Shown: positions 1 through 6,913 of the stretch, piece by piece
Layout: the number at the start of each line of letters is the position of its first letter
Numbering within the stretch: position 1 is the first letter of the stretch
Origin: Sphingomonas koreensis
GTDB taxonomy: Bacteria > Pseudomonadota > Alphaproteobacteria > Sphingomonadales > Sphingomonadaceae
DNA length: 64,000 nt
Direction: 5' to 3'
Assembly: GCF_002797435.1 (NCBI RefSeq)
Contig: NZ_PGEN01000001.1
Location: forward strand, 3,718,501-3,782,500
Translations under genes and position numbers: made by a program
Notes under the pieces: model-generated
Database searches by the model: none
The model's input: only the letters and a program-made list of their open reading frames with translations
Told to the model about the DNA's origin: nothing

Positions 1-776
1 CCGATCGCGCGGCGATCGAACGGCTGGCGCATGAATGGCGCGATCTCTCCCGTGCCACCGTCGCGCGCAAATCGGCGGCGCTGCGGCGCTTCTTCGCCTT
101 TCTCGCCGACGAGAGCCTGCGTGCCGACGACCCCGGCGCCGCGCTGCCAAAGCCGGGCGGCGGGCGCGTGCTGCCCAAGACGCTGTCCTCCGGCGATGTC
201 GAGCGAATCTTCGCTGCGATCCAGGCACGAATTGATCGAGAACCGAACGACCCGCGCGACTTGCGGCTGCTCGCCTTGGTTGAACTGCTCTACGGATCGG
301 GCCTGCGCGCGACCGAGCTCGTGTCGCTGCCGCGTAATTCCGTGCAGCCCGACAAGCCCTATCTGATCCTGCGCGGCAAGGGCGGGCGCGAGCGGCTCGT
401 GCCGCTGTCGGACCGTGCGCGTGCCGCCGTCGCGGTGTGGCGCGAGCATGTCGATGCCAAGCGGCCCTGGCTCTTCCCCTCGGGCAAGAGCCACCTGTCC
501 CGTATACGGCTCTACCAGATGATCCGCGCGATCGCGGCTGAGGCGGGCATCCCGCCCGACCGGATCAGCCCGCACGTCCTGCGCCATGCCTTCGCCACGC
601 ACCTGCTCGAAGGCGGCGCAGATCTGCGCGCGCTGCAGGCGATGCTCGGCCACGCCGATATCGCCACGACCGAGATCTACACCCATGTCGACAGCGGCCG
701 GCTGGTACAGCTCGTCAATGAGCGGCATCCGCTTGCCGACAAACCGCGCGTTGACGTGAGCAAAGAGGGGGCATAG
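1..776 (+). CDS. xerD: Site-specific tyrosine recombinase XerD (5' end outside window)
   Basis: Partial gene: the reading frame is open from base 3, so the start and the first part of the N-terminal core-binding domain lie upstream. The visible 257 residues include the rest of the SAM-like DNA-binding domain and the complete catalytic domain. Catalytic residues are recognisable: Arg in GLRATE, Lys in LRGKGGRERL, the HVLRH box (His and Arg), the His in LGHAD and the nucleophile Tyr in EIYTHV. XerD acts with XerC at dif to resolve chromosome dimers. It sits 9 bp before accA, the usual sphingomonad arrangement, which argues for the housekeeping recombinase rather than a phage integrase. XerC is the main alternative. 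Confidence 0.9.
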   Translation, partial: DRAAIERLAHEWRDLSRATVARKSAALRRFFAFLADESLRADDPGAALPKPGGGRVLPKTLSSGDVERIFAAIQARIDREPNDPRDLRLLALVELLYGSGLRATELVSLPRNSVQPDKPYLILRGKGGRERLVPLSDRARAAVAVWREHVDAKRPWLFPSGKSHLSRIRLYQMIRAIAAEAGIPPDRISPHVLRHAFATHLLEGGADLRALQAMLGHADIATTEIYTHVDSGRLVQLVNERHPLADKPRVDVSKEGA

Positions 777-785
777 GGCGCCGCG

Positions 786-1733
786 ATGGCTACTTTCCTC
801 GAATTCGAGAAGCCGATTGCCGAGCTTCAGGCCCGTATCGACGAGCTGCGCGACGCCGCGGCCGGTGGTGAGGTCGACATCGACAGCGAAGTCGCGAAGC
901 TTCAGGCCAAGTCGGATAAATTCCTGCGCGACGCCTATGCGCGTCTGACCCCATGGCAAAAGACGCTGGTCGCCCGCCACCCGGAACGGCCGCACTTCAA
1001 GCACTATGTCGCGCGGCTGATCGACGATTTCATGCCGCTTGGCGGTGACCGGGCCTTTGCCGACGATGCGGCGATCCAGGGCGGTCTCGGCCGGTTCCGC
1101 GGCCAACGCGTGATGGTGATCGGGCACGAGAAGGGCGACGATACCGCCAGCCGCCTCAAGCATAATTTCGGCATGGGTAAGCCTGAGGGCTATCGCAAGG
1201 CGATCCGCCTCGTCGAACTGGCGGGCAAGTTCGGCATCCCGGTGATCACCTTGGTGGATACTTCCGGCGCCTTTCCCGGAATGGAGGCCGAAGAGCGCGG
1301 CCAGGCCGAGGCGATCGCCCGCTCGACCGAGGCGTGCCTCAATGCTGGCGTGCCGCTGATCGCGTCGATTCTGGGCGAGGGCGGCTCGGGCGGTGCGGTG
1401 GCGCTGGCCGCGGGCAACCGCGTGCTGATGATGGAGCATGCTGTCTATTCGGTGATCTCGCCCGAAGGATGCGCGTCGATCCTGTGGCGCACCGCCGACA
1501 AGGCCCCGGAAGCGGCAGAGGCGATGAAGGTCACCGCGCAGCACCTCAAGGAACTCGGGGTAATCGACACGATCGTGCCCGAGCCGTTGGGCGGCGCGCA
1601 TCGCGATCGCGATGCGGCCATCGATGCGTTGGGCAATGCCATCGAATCGGCGCTGAAGGAGCTTTCCGGGCAAAGTCCCGAATCGCTGCGCCAGAGCCGC
1701 CGCGCTAAGTTCCTTGCAATGGGCCGCGCCTGA
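786..1733 (+). CDS. accA: Acetyl-CoA carboxylase carboxyltransferase subunit alpha
   Basis: A 315-residue protein, the normal length for AccA. With AccD it forms the carboxyltransferase that moves the carboxyl group from biotin (on AccB) to acetyl-CoA, making malonyl-CoA for fatty acid synthesis in the cytoplasm. The N-terminus ([12 protein letters not shown]) is typical. The crotonase-like core carries [12 protein letters not shown] near residue 107 and the glycine-rich GEGGSGG oxyanion-hole region near residue 200, followed by [11 protein letters not shown]. It is probably co-transcribed with xerD and ends before a strong hairpin at 1796-1823. Confidence 0.96.
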   Translation: MATFLEFEKPIAELQARIDELRDAAAGGEVDIDSEVAKLQAKSDKFLRDAYARLTPWQKTLVARHPERPHFKHYVARLIDDFMPLGGDRAFADDAAIQGGLGRFRGQRVMVIGHEKGDDTASRLKHNFGMGKPEGYRKAIRLVELAGKFGIPVITLVDTSGAFPGMEAEERGQAEAIARSTEACLNAGVPLIASILGEGGSGGAVALAAGNRVLMMEHAVYSVISPEGCASILWRTADKAPEAAEAMKVTAQHLKELGVIDTIVPEPLGGAHRDRDAAIDALGNAIESALKELSGQSPESLRQSRRAKFLAMGRA

Positions 1734-1795
1734 ACCCGCTCCAGCTTCAGCGTGCGGGCGGGTGGTGCCCCTGCTGTACCGGCGCCAACGAAAAA

Positions 1796-1823
1796 GGGCG
1801 GCGGACCCATCGGTCCGCCGCCC
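1796..1823. terminator. Bidirectional intrinsic terminator between accA and the Flp pilin
   Basis: A perfect 12-bp GC-rich stem (1796-1807 with 1812-1823) closes a 4-base CATC loop. It is preceded by AAAAA and followed by CGTTTT, so it has a T-tract on either strand. It lies between convergent genes and can end both accA and the pilin gene. Confidence 0.85.
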
Positions 1824-1846
1824 CGTTTTCGCGTTCGTCGGAAGGC

Positions 1847-2014
1847 TTAGCCGGCCTTCATGTTCGACGAAACGTTGCCGAAGGTGGTCTTGAGCTGGTT
1901 GCCCAGGCCCTGCATCGCGGCAATCGCGGCAACGGCGATCAGAGCGGCGATCAGGCCGTACTCGATGGCGGTGGCGCCCTTCTTGTTGCCAAAAATCTTG
2001 CGGATCGTCTTCAT
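1847..2014 (-). CDS. Flp family type IVb pilin
   Basis: A 55-residue pilin precursor. The start at 2014 is chosen over upstream ATGs at 2026 and 2035 because GGAG lies 6 bases before it. The leader MKTIRKIFGNKKG ends in the Gly of the class IVb prepilin peptidase site, followed by ATAIEYG with the invariant Glu+5 and Tyr+6. A hydrophobic helix (LIAALIAVAAIAAM) then forms the pilin spine. Flp pilins are processed by TadV/CpaA and assembled by the Tad system for surface adhesion. No tad/cpa assembly genes are in this window, so this is a remote pilin locus. Confidence 0.9.
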   Translation of the reverse strand: MKTIRKIFGNKKGATAIEYGLIAALIAVAAIAAMQGLGNQLKTTFGNVSSNMKAG

Positions 2015-2142
2015 ACCGGTCTCCATCCTGTTCACTTGGCTTCAGTTACCCGGCTGTCCGCGGGTAAAGCCCGTGTCCAGCAAGGACGGAAATTAGGGGT
2101 GGGAAGTTAACAAAGGACTTAGACGCGCCGAGTCGCGTCAAA

Positions 2143-2325
2143 TCATCGAGCGGTTTGCACAGCATCGCTGACGTTGGTCCACATGGAGGTTGTGACGTCA
2201 GCGAGTCCAATGAGTGCGCCCATGAGCGCGAGGACGATCAGCGCAAGGATAAGGCCGTATTCAACAGCGGTTGCAGCGCGGCGGCAATGCAATAGACGGC
2301 TGAAAACTGTTGTCGGCACTCGCAT
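2143..2325 (-). CDS. Second Flp family type IVb pilin, variant cleavage site
   Basis: A 60-residue pilin-like precursor encoded 128 bp upstream of the other pilin gene, on the same strand. The mature part ATAVEYGLILALIVLALMGALIG matches the Flp pattern (Glu+5, Tyr+6, hydrophobic helix). The residue before the expected cleavage point is Ala (RRA/ATAVEY) where Flp pilins normally have Gly. The C-terminal domain is short (TSMWTNVSDAVQTAR). A GAGG element lies about 8 bases before the ATG. It may be a minor pilin or pseudopilin; whether it is processed as efficiently is unknown. Confidence 0.8.
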   Translation of the reverse strand: MRVPTTVFSRLLHCRRAATAVEYGLILALIVLALMGALIGLADVTTSMWTNVSDAVQTAR

Positions 2326-2381
2326 CCGTACAACCTCGTTCGAGTTGAATTACTGGAAACTAGGGAAACAAGATTAACGAA

Positions 2382-2825
2382 ATGTCGATGCCGGATTCCA
2401 GCCACTCCGATTCGGAGGATAAGCCGCGTGAGATCCTGATGGTCGTTGCCGCCGCATTGGTGGATAGCGACGGCCGCGTGCTGGTTCAGCAACGCCCGCC
2501 CGGCAAGCCGATGGCGGGGCTGTGGGAGTTTCCCGGAGGAAAGGTCGACCCCGGTGAACTGCCCGAGGCGGCGCTGTGCCGCGAACTGGAAGAGGAACTG
2601 GGGATCGGTGTAGAGCGTGCCTGCCTTGCCCCAGCGACCTTTGCGAGCGAGTCGCTCGGCGACCGGCATCTCTTGCTGCTGCTCTATGCGCTGCGCAAGT
2701 GGAGCGGCATGCCCCAGGCGCACCACGCAACCGCGCTCAAATGGGTGCGCCCGCTCGAACTCCACCGGCTGGAGATGCCCCCCGCGGACAAGCCGTTGAT
2801 CGGGTTGCTGGAAGCCTTGATCTAG
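2382..2825 (+). CDS. MutT-like NUDIX (deoxy)nucleoside triphosphate pyrophosphohydrolase
   Basis: A 147-residue NUDIX hydrolase. The Nudix box runs from GGKVDPGE (about residue 51) to REL-EEELGI and fits GX5EX7REUXEEXGU exactly, supplying the Glu ligands for Mg2+. Length and overall pattern (VQQRPPGKPMAGLWEFPGGK) resemble MutT, the 8-oxo-dGTP diphosphatase that keeps oxidised guanine out of DNA. Substrate specificity cannot be fixed from sequence, so another NUDIX activity is possible. Its stop codon overlaps the stop of the convergent methyltransferase gene by three bases. Confidence 0.85.
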   Translation: MSMPDSSHSDSEDKPREILMVVAAALVDSDGRVLVQQRPPGKPMAGLWEFPGGKVDPGELPEAALCRELEEELGIGVERACLAPATFASESLGDRHLLLLLYALRKWSGMPQAHHATALKWVRPLELHRLEMPPADKPLIGLLEALI

Positions 2826-3667
2826 GGTTTGGGCTTCAGCGCTTCCGCCAGCGATGCCGTGGCCGAGCCGCGGCGGGCTGGCTGGGGCTGCGAAGGGTCG
2901 GGCGCCCAGCCAGTCAGAAAGATTGTGTCGAACCGCTCGACAGTCCGCCCCTCGGCATCGGCGCGCGCGGCGAAGCCGGCGGCGGCGCGCGCCACCGTCT
3001 CCCGGCTGAGCGGCGGCGAGGACGGCAACAGGCTGGTTCCCGCCATCCCGCGCAGGTCGCGCACCAGATCGAACAGGCTGGCATAGCGGACGCTGAGCGT
3101 CTCGACGTCGGCGACCGGCAGTGCAAAGCCCGCGCGCATCAGCAGATCCCCGGCCGCACGCACATCGACTTGCGGATGCACGCGCGCGGCGGGCCGTTCC
3201 GCCTCCGCCTCAAGCAGTACCGATCGAAGCGTTGACAGAGTAGAGCCGCCCAGGAATGCGCCGAGGAAAAGCCCGTCGGGGCGCAACGCCCGCCGAATCA
3301 AGCTGAGCGCACCGGGCAGATCGTTGACCGTATCCAGGCTGCCCGCGGCGATGACGAGATCGAAGCTGGCTTCGGGGAAGTGTGGTTGGTCCTCCTCGCC
3401 CTGAAGCCCGCCTGCCATCGCGGCGAAGCGCGCGCCAGCGTCGATTCGCGTCACGCGTGCGCCGACGGGCGGCACGAAGCTGCCGTCGAAACAGCCGAGG
3501 TCGAGCACCTCGATGAAGTCACGGCGCACCGCGTCGAGCCGTTCCAATATCCCTTCAAGCATCCAGTCGCGAATGAAGGCGGCGTCGGTGAAATGGGCGG
3601 CTGCGCGGTCGCGGCGGGCACGGCGGCGGGCGCGATCGAAGATTTCGGGGGGAGTCGCGGCGGTCAC
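2822..3667 (-). CDS. SAM-dependent methyltransferase, NDUFAF5/BioC-like
   Basis: A class I methyltransferase of about 281 residues. The N-terminus (PPEIFDRARRRARRDRAA) resembles the alphaproteobacterial group related to mitochondrial NDUFAF5 and to BioC. The SAM-binding motif I is VLDLGCFDGSF; a later segment FDLVIAAGSLDTVNDLPG is motif II-like, and ALRPDGLFLGAFLGG follows motif III. The substrate is unknown. I prefer GTG at 3667 because homologues start near VTAATPPEIF; a TTG at 3703 would add 12 residues. Neither has a clear ribosome binding site. It is divergent from comF. Confidence 0.8.
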   Translation of the reverse strand: MTAATPPEIFDRARRRARRDRAAAHFTDAAFIRDWMLEGILERLDAVRRDFIEVLDLGCFDGSFVPPVGARVTRIDAGARFAAMAGGLQGEEDQPHFPEASFDLVIAAGSLDTVNDLPGALSLIRRALRPDGLFLGAFLGGSTLSTLRSVLLEAEAERPAARVHPQVDVRAAGDLLMRAGFALPVADVETLSVRYASLFDLVRDLRGMAGTSLLPSSPPLSRETVARAAAGFAARADAEGRTVERFDTIFLTGWAPDPSQPQPARRGSATASLAEALKPKP

Positions 3668-3720
3668 GCGGCGGCTTGTGCCGCGTTCGCCGGCGCGCGA
3701 CAAGCAGGATAGGGGGTGTC

Positions 3721-4452
3721 ATGGGGGTAGCCGAACCGGTTCGCAAGCTCGTCGCACTCGCGCTCCCGCCGCGCTGTCCCGGGTGCGGCGAGGTGGTCGA
3801 TGCCGATCACCGGTTCTGCGCCGCCTGCTGGAGCGGGCTCACGCTGATCGCGCCGCCCTGGTGCGCCACCTGCAACCTGCCGTTCGACTACGACCGCGGA
3901 CCGGATGCGCAATGCGGCCGGTGCCTTGCCGCGCCCCCGGGGCATGACGGGGTGCGCGCGGCGGTCGCCTATGGCCCTGCGGCGCGCACGCTTGCGCTCC
4001 GGCTCAAATATGGCGGCCGCACCGCCTATGCCGCGACCGCCGCACGGCTGATGGCGCGGTTGATGCCCGAAGGCGCCGAACTCCTTGTGCCGGTGCCGCT
4101 GCATCGCGGGCGCATCTGGGGGAGAGGGTTTAATCAGGCAGCCCTGATCGCGCGCGAATTGTCGCGGCGTTCGGACGTACCGGTCGAGCTGGATCTGCTC
4201 CGCCGGGTCAAGGCGACGCCAGTGCTGCGCGGTCTGGGCGCACGCGGGCGGAATAAGGCGGTGGCGGGGGCTTTCGCGGCGGCCGCGGGGGCGCGTGAGA
4301 CGCTGAAGGGAAAGGCAGTGGTACTGGTCGATGATGTCCATACCAGCGGCGCTACCGCCGATGCTTGCGTGCGTGTCCTCAAACGGGCGGGGGCGGCAAA
4401 GGTGACCATCCTGTGCTGGGCGCGCGTGCTCGACCCGGATGCCGAAGATTGA
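3721..4452 (+). CDS. ComF family phosphoribosyltransferase-like protein
   Basis: A 243-residue ComF protein. An N-terminal double zinc-ribbon-like region carries paired cysteines (CPGCGEVV, FCAACW, CATCNL, CGRC within about the first 75 residues). A phosphoribosyltransferase domain follows with the PRPP motif VVLVDDVHTSGAT near residue 200. ComF of Bacillus and Haemophilus is needed for DNA uptake; in bacteria without known competence the role is unclear. The ATG at 3721 follows a TAGGGGG ribosome binding site, so the longer frame opening at 3676 is not used. Confidence 0.88.
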   Translation: MGVAEPVRKLVALALPPRCPGCGEVVDADHRFCAACWSGLTLIAPPWCATCNLPFDYDRGPDAQCGRCLAAPPGHDGVRAAVAYGPAARTLALRLKYGGRTAYAATAARLMARLMPEGAELLVPVPLHRGRIWGRGFNQAALIARELSRRSDVPVELDLLRRVKATPVLRGLGARGRNKAVAGAFAAAAGARETLKGKAVVLVDDVHTSGATADACVRVLKRAGAAKVTILCWARVLDPDAED

Positions 4453-4485
4453 CAAGCGCGGCCCGCGCTCTCACCTCGGGATGCG

Positions 4486-4743
4486 ATGGCAAAGATCGAA
4501 ATCTATACCAAGGCGTTCTGCGGCTATTGTGCGCGGGCCAAGGCGCTGCTCGACAGCAAGGGCGCCGTTTACGAGGAGTTCGACCTGACGATGGGCGGGC
4601 CGAAGCGTGCGGAGATGATCCAGCGCGCCAATGGCCGCACCACCGTGCCGCAGATCTTCATCGACGGCGCACATGTCGGCGGATCGGACGATCTGGCTGC
4701 GCTGGAGCGCGAGGGCAGGCTGGACGCGCTGCTGGGCCGATGA
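4486..4743 (+). CDS. grxC: Glutaredoxin 3
   Basis: An 85-residue monothiol/dithiol exchange protein of normal GrxC length. The active site CGYC lies at residues 11-14 near the N-terminus, the glutathione-binding cis-Pro segment TVPQIFIDG begins near residue 52, and HVGGSDDL follows. It reduces protein disulfides and glutathione mixed disulfides in the cytoplasm. Its TGA overlaps the ATG of the downstream nitrilase-family gene (ATGA), implying translational coupling in a comF-grxC-nitrilase-DUF1178 run. Confidence 0.93.
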   Translation: MAKIEIYTKAFCGYCARAKALLDSKGAVYEEFDLTMGGPKRAEMIQRANGRTTVPQIFIDGAHVGGSDDLAALEREGRLDALLGR

Positions 4744-5567
4744 GGGCCGCAATCCTCCAGATGACGAGCGGGATCGACGCGCTCGCCAATGCCGCGACCC
4801 TGGCCGATGGCGTGGCAAAGGCGTCGGCCGGCGGCGCGGCGATGCTGTTCACGCCGGAAATGTCGGGCCTGCTCGACCGCCAGCGCGAGCGCGCGGCGGC
4901 GAATATCGTTCTGGAGAGCGAAGACCGCGTCCTCGCTGCGGTGCGTGAGGCGGCGGCGAAGCATGGCGTCTGGGTGCATCTGGGTTCGCTGGCACTCAAA
5001 GGGGAGGCGGACGGGCGCTTCGTCAATCGCGGCTTCGTGATCGACGGCAGCGGCGAAATCCGCGCGCGCTACGACAAACTGCATCTGTTCGACGTGGATC
5101 TGCCTACCGGGGAGCGCTGGCGCGAGTCCGACGCTTATGCCCCCGGAGCGAGTGCTGCGGTGGTCGGAACGCCGCTCGGCAAGCTTGGCCTCGCCATCTG
5201 CTACGACCTGCGTTTCCCCGATCTGTTCCGTGCATTGACCGATGCGGGCGCGACCTTGCTGGCGGTGCCCGCTGCCTTCACGCGGCCAACCGGTCAGGCG
5301 CATTGGCATGTGCTGTTGCGCGCGCGGGCGATCGAGGCAGGGGTGCATGTCATCGCCGCGGCGCAGACGGGCGAGCATGAAGACGGCCGTGCGACCTATG
5401 GCCACAGCGTCGCCATCGATCCCTGGGGCGAGGTGCTGCTCGATATGGGCGAAGGCGCGGGCCTTGGCTTTGCTGAAATCGATCCGGCACGGGTCGCTGA
5501 TGTGCGCTCGCGCGTTCCTGCGATCGCCCATCGTCGCGCGATCCCGCCGGTTGCGGTGATCGCATGA
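4740..5567 (+). CDS. Carbon-nitrogen hydrolase family protein (Nit/omega-amidase-like)
   Basis: A 275-residue nitrilase-superfamily amidase. The Glu-Lys-Cys triad is visible: Glu in LFTPEMS, Lys in RYDKLHLFDV and Cys in AICYDLRFPDLF. The pattern matches the Nit1/Nit2 branch, which removes the alpha-amide from deaminated glutathione or acts as an omega-amidase. The neighbouring glutaredoxin gene is compatible with a glutathione-repair role, but that is inference. The ATG at 4740 overlaps the grxC stop by 4 bases, and the longer upstream frame is rejected. Confidence 0.88.
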   Translation: MRAAILQMTSGIDALANAATLADGVAKASAGGAAMLFTPEMSGLLDRQRERAAANIVLESEDRVLAAVREAAAKHGVWVHLGSLALKGEADGRFVNRGFVIDGSGEIRARYDKLHLFDVDLPTGERWRESDAYAPGASAAVVGTPLGKLGLAICYDLRFPDLFRALTDAGATLLAVPAAFTRPTGQAHWHVLLRARAIEAGVHVIAAAQTGEHEDGRATYGHSVAIDPWGEVLLDMGEGAGLGFAEIDPARVADVRSRVPAIAHRRAIPPVAVIA

Positions 5568-6001
5568 TCGTCTTCGATCTCAAATGCGGTGGCGGCCATG
5601 TTTTCGAGGCGTGGTTCGGATCGACTGCCGATTATGAAAGCCAGCGCGAGCGATCGCTGATCGCCTGTCCGATGTGCGGCGATATCGCGATCGACAAGGC
5701 GGTGATGGCGCCCAATGTCGCTGCCAAGGGCAACCGGCGTGGCGATACTCAATCGCCTGCGAAATCCGATCCGAAGCAGTTGATGGCTGCGCTCGCCGAA
5801 GCGCAGGCAAAGATGCTCGAAGGCTCGCAATGGGTGGGGATGGCCTTTGCCGAGAAGGCGCTCGCGATGCATTTGGGGGATGAGGCGCATGTCCCGATCC
5901 ACGGCCAGGCCAGCGCGGAGGAAGCGAAGGCGCTGATCGAGGAGGGGGTGGCTGTCGCGCCGCTTCCACTGCCCGTGGTGCCGCCCGAGCAGCGCAACTG
6001 A
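5564..6001 (+). CDS. DUF1178 family protein
   Basis: A 145-residue protein of the DUF1178 family, widespread in alpha- and betaproteobacteria. The N-terminus MIVFDLKCGGGHVFEAWFGS and a CPMCG knuckle around residue 36 suggest a small zinc ribbon resembling FmdB-type domains. The C-terminal half is helical and charged. Function is not established. The ATG overlaps the upstream stop codon (ATGA), so it belongs to the same operon as the nitrilase-like gene. Confidence 0.85.
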   Translation: MIVFDLKCGGGHVFEAWFGSTADYESQRERSLIACPMCGDIAIDKAVMAPNVAAKGNRRGDTQSPAKSDPKQLMAALAEAQAKMLEGSQWVGMAFAEKALAMHLGDEAHVPIHGQASAEEAKALIEEGVAVAPLPLPVVPPEQRN

Positions 6002-6066
6002 TCCGTTCCGTCCCTGTAAACAGGACTTGGCCGCGCCTGGAAAAGCTGGCTATTGGGGCGTTGAGT

Positions 6067-6143
6067 GACTCCGTAGCTCAGCAGGATAGAGCATCAGATT
6101 CCTAATCTGAGGGCCGCGCGTTCGAATCGCGCCGGGGTCACCA
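6067..6143 (+). tRNA. tRNA-Arg (CCT)
   Basis: A 77-nt cloverleaf with encoded CCA. The acceptor GACTCCG pairs with CGGGGTC (one G-T pair). The anticodon stem TCAGA/TCTGA encloses the loop TTCCTAA, giving anticodon CCT, which reads AGG. The T-loop contains GTTCGAATC. It lies between DUF1178 and the rnk-like gene, in a gap with no integrase or obvious attachment-site duplication. Confidence 0.95.
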
Positions 6144-6314
6144 TTTTTCAGCCTGCGGCCGCCGAACGGTTTGACTTCATGGTCGCGGACGCACATCTCC
6201 ATGGCATGTCCTGTTTCGAACATCGGCGGCGATACCGCACCCATGCGGGACAACTCCTGGCGGGCGTCTAGCCCCGGGCTCTCCACCGGCATGTCCCGAG
6301 GAGCTCGGGGCCAA

Positions 6315-6353
6315 GGATCGACGATCCGCACCGCCCTTCCATCGGGAAGGGCG
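6315..6353 (+). other. Two adjacent hairpins in the leader of the rnk-like gene
   Basis: Within the 235-base gap between the tRNA and the rnk-like gene are two inverted repeats. The first is GGATCG-A-CGATCC (6315-6327), really a near-palindrome. The second is a perfect 9-bp stem (6332-6340 with 6345-6353) around ATCG. The second ends 12 bases before the AGGAG at 6366-6370. It could be a leaky terminator or affect ribosome access. I see no other feature in 6144-6314. Confidence 0.45.
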
Positions 6354-6378
6354 TGTTATGCCTTCAGGAGAAATGACA

Positions 6379-6792
6379 ATGAGCGCGACGCGCACGGCCA
6401 GGACCCGGCCACAAATCCATATGATCGACACCGAGGCCGAGCGGCTTTCGGAGCTTGCCATGAACATCGAGGCTGCGATGCCGCAGGTGAGCGAATTGCT
6501 GTTGCGTGAGACCACGCGCGCCCGGACTCATCGCGCGGCCGCGATGCCTGCAGACGTGGTGACGATGGGGGCCGAGGTTGAGTATCGCGACGAGGCGAGC
6601 GGTGTCACGCGCACCGTGATCCTCGCCTGGCCGCAGGACGCGGATATCGCTGCGGGCCGCATCTCGATCCTCACCCCGATCGGGGCAGGGCTGATCGGGT
6701 TGCGCGAAGGGCAGCAGATCCTGTGGCCCGACCGCGATGGTCGCGAGCGTGATCTGACCATCGTCCGGGTCAGCCAGCCCGACCTAGCCTGA
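6379..6792 (+). CDS. Rnk-like nucleoside diphosphate kinase regulator (GreA/GreB C-terminal domain)
   Basis: A 137-residue protein. The N-terminal part (IHMIDTEAERLSELA to about residue 50) matches the short coiled coil of Rnk. The C-terminal part (VVTMGAEVEYRDE to TPIGAGLIGLREGQ) is the FKBP-like GreA/GreB domain that binds RNA polymerase. Rnk-type proteins bind near the secondary channel and can antagonise Gre factors. The start at 6379 is chosen because AGGAG lies 8 bases before it; ATGs at 6358 and 6373 lack this spacing. Two hairpins precede it. Confidence 0.82.
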   Translation: MSATRTARTRPQIHMIDTEAERLSELAMNIEAAMPQVSELLLRETTRARTHRAAAMPADVVTMGAEVEYRDEASGVTRTVILAWPQDADIAAGRISILTPIGAGLIGLREGQQILWPDRDGRERDLTIVRVSQPDLA

Positions 6793-6866
6793 GCCGCCAG
6801 CGCTTCCGGCGTGGATCACCGTGCCGGAAGCGCTGGCCTCCCGTCGCGCTTGCAACACTCTTCCCA

Positions 6867-6903
6867 TGCTAATAACGGCTCATGCGAATCGTTATCATTA
6901 GCA
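6867..6903 (+). promoter_or_regulatory. Candidate Fur operator upstream of the siderophore receptor gene
   Basis: A 7-1-7 Fur-type element TGCGAAT-C-GTTATCA lies at 6883-6897. An outer 7-bp inverted repeat TGCTAAT (6867-6873) and ATTAGCA (6897-6903) surrounds it. The site ends 10 bases before the ATG of a TonB-dependent siderophore receptor, where bound Fur would block initiation. This is a pattern match, not a measured site. Confidence 0.6.
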
Positions 6904-6913
6904 GAGGTGCAAG

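Noticed and set aside
1..6143. Integrated element between the recombinase and tRNA-Arg
   Set aside because: The recombinase looks like housekeeping XerD next to accA, the genes between are core genes, and I saw no duplicated attachment sequence.
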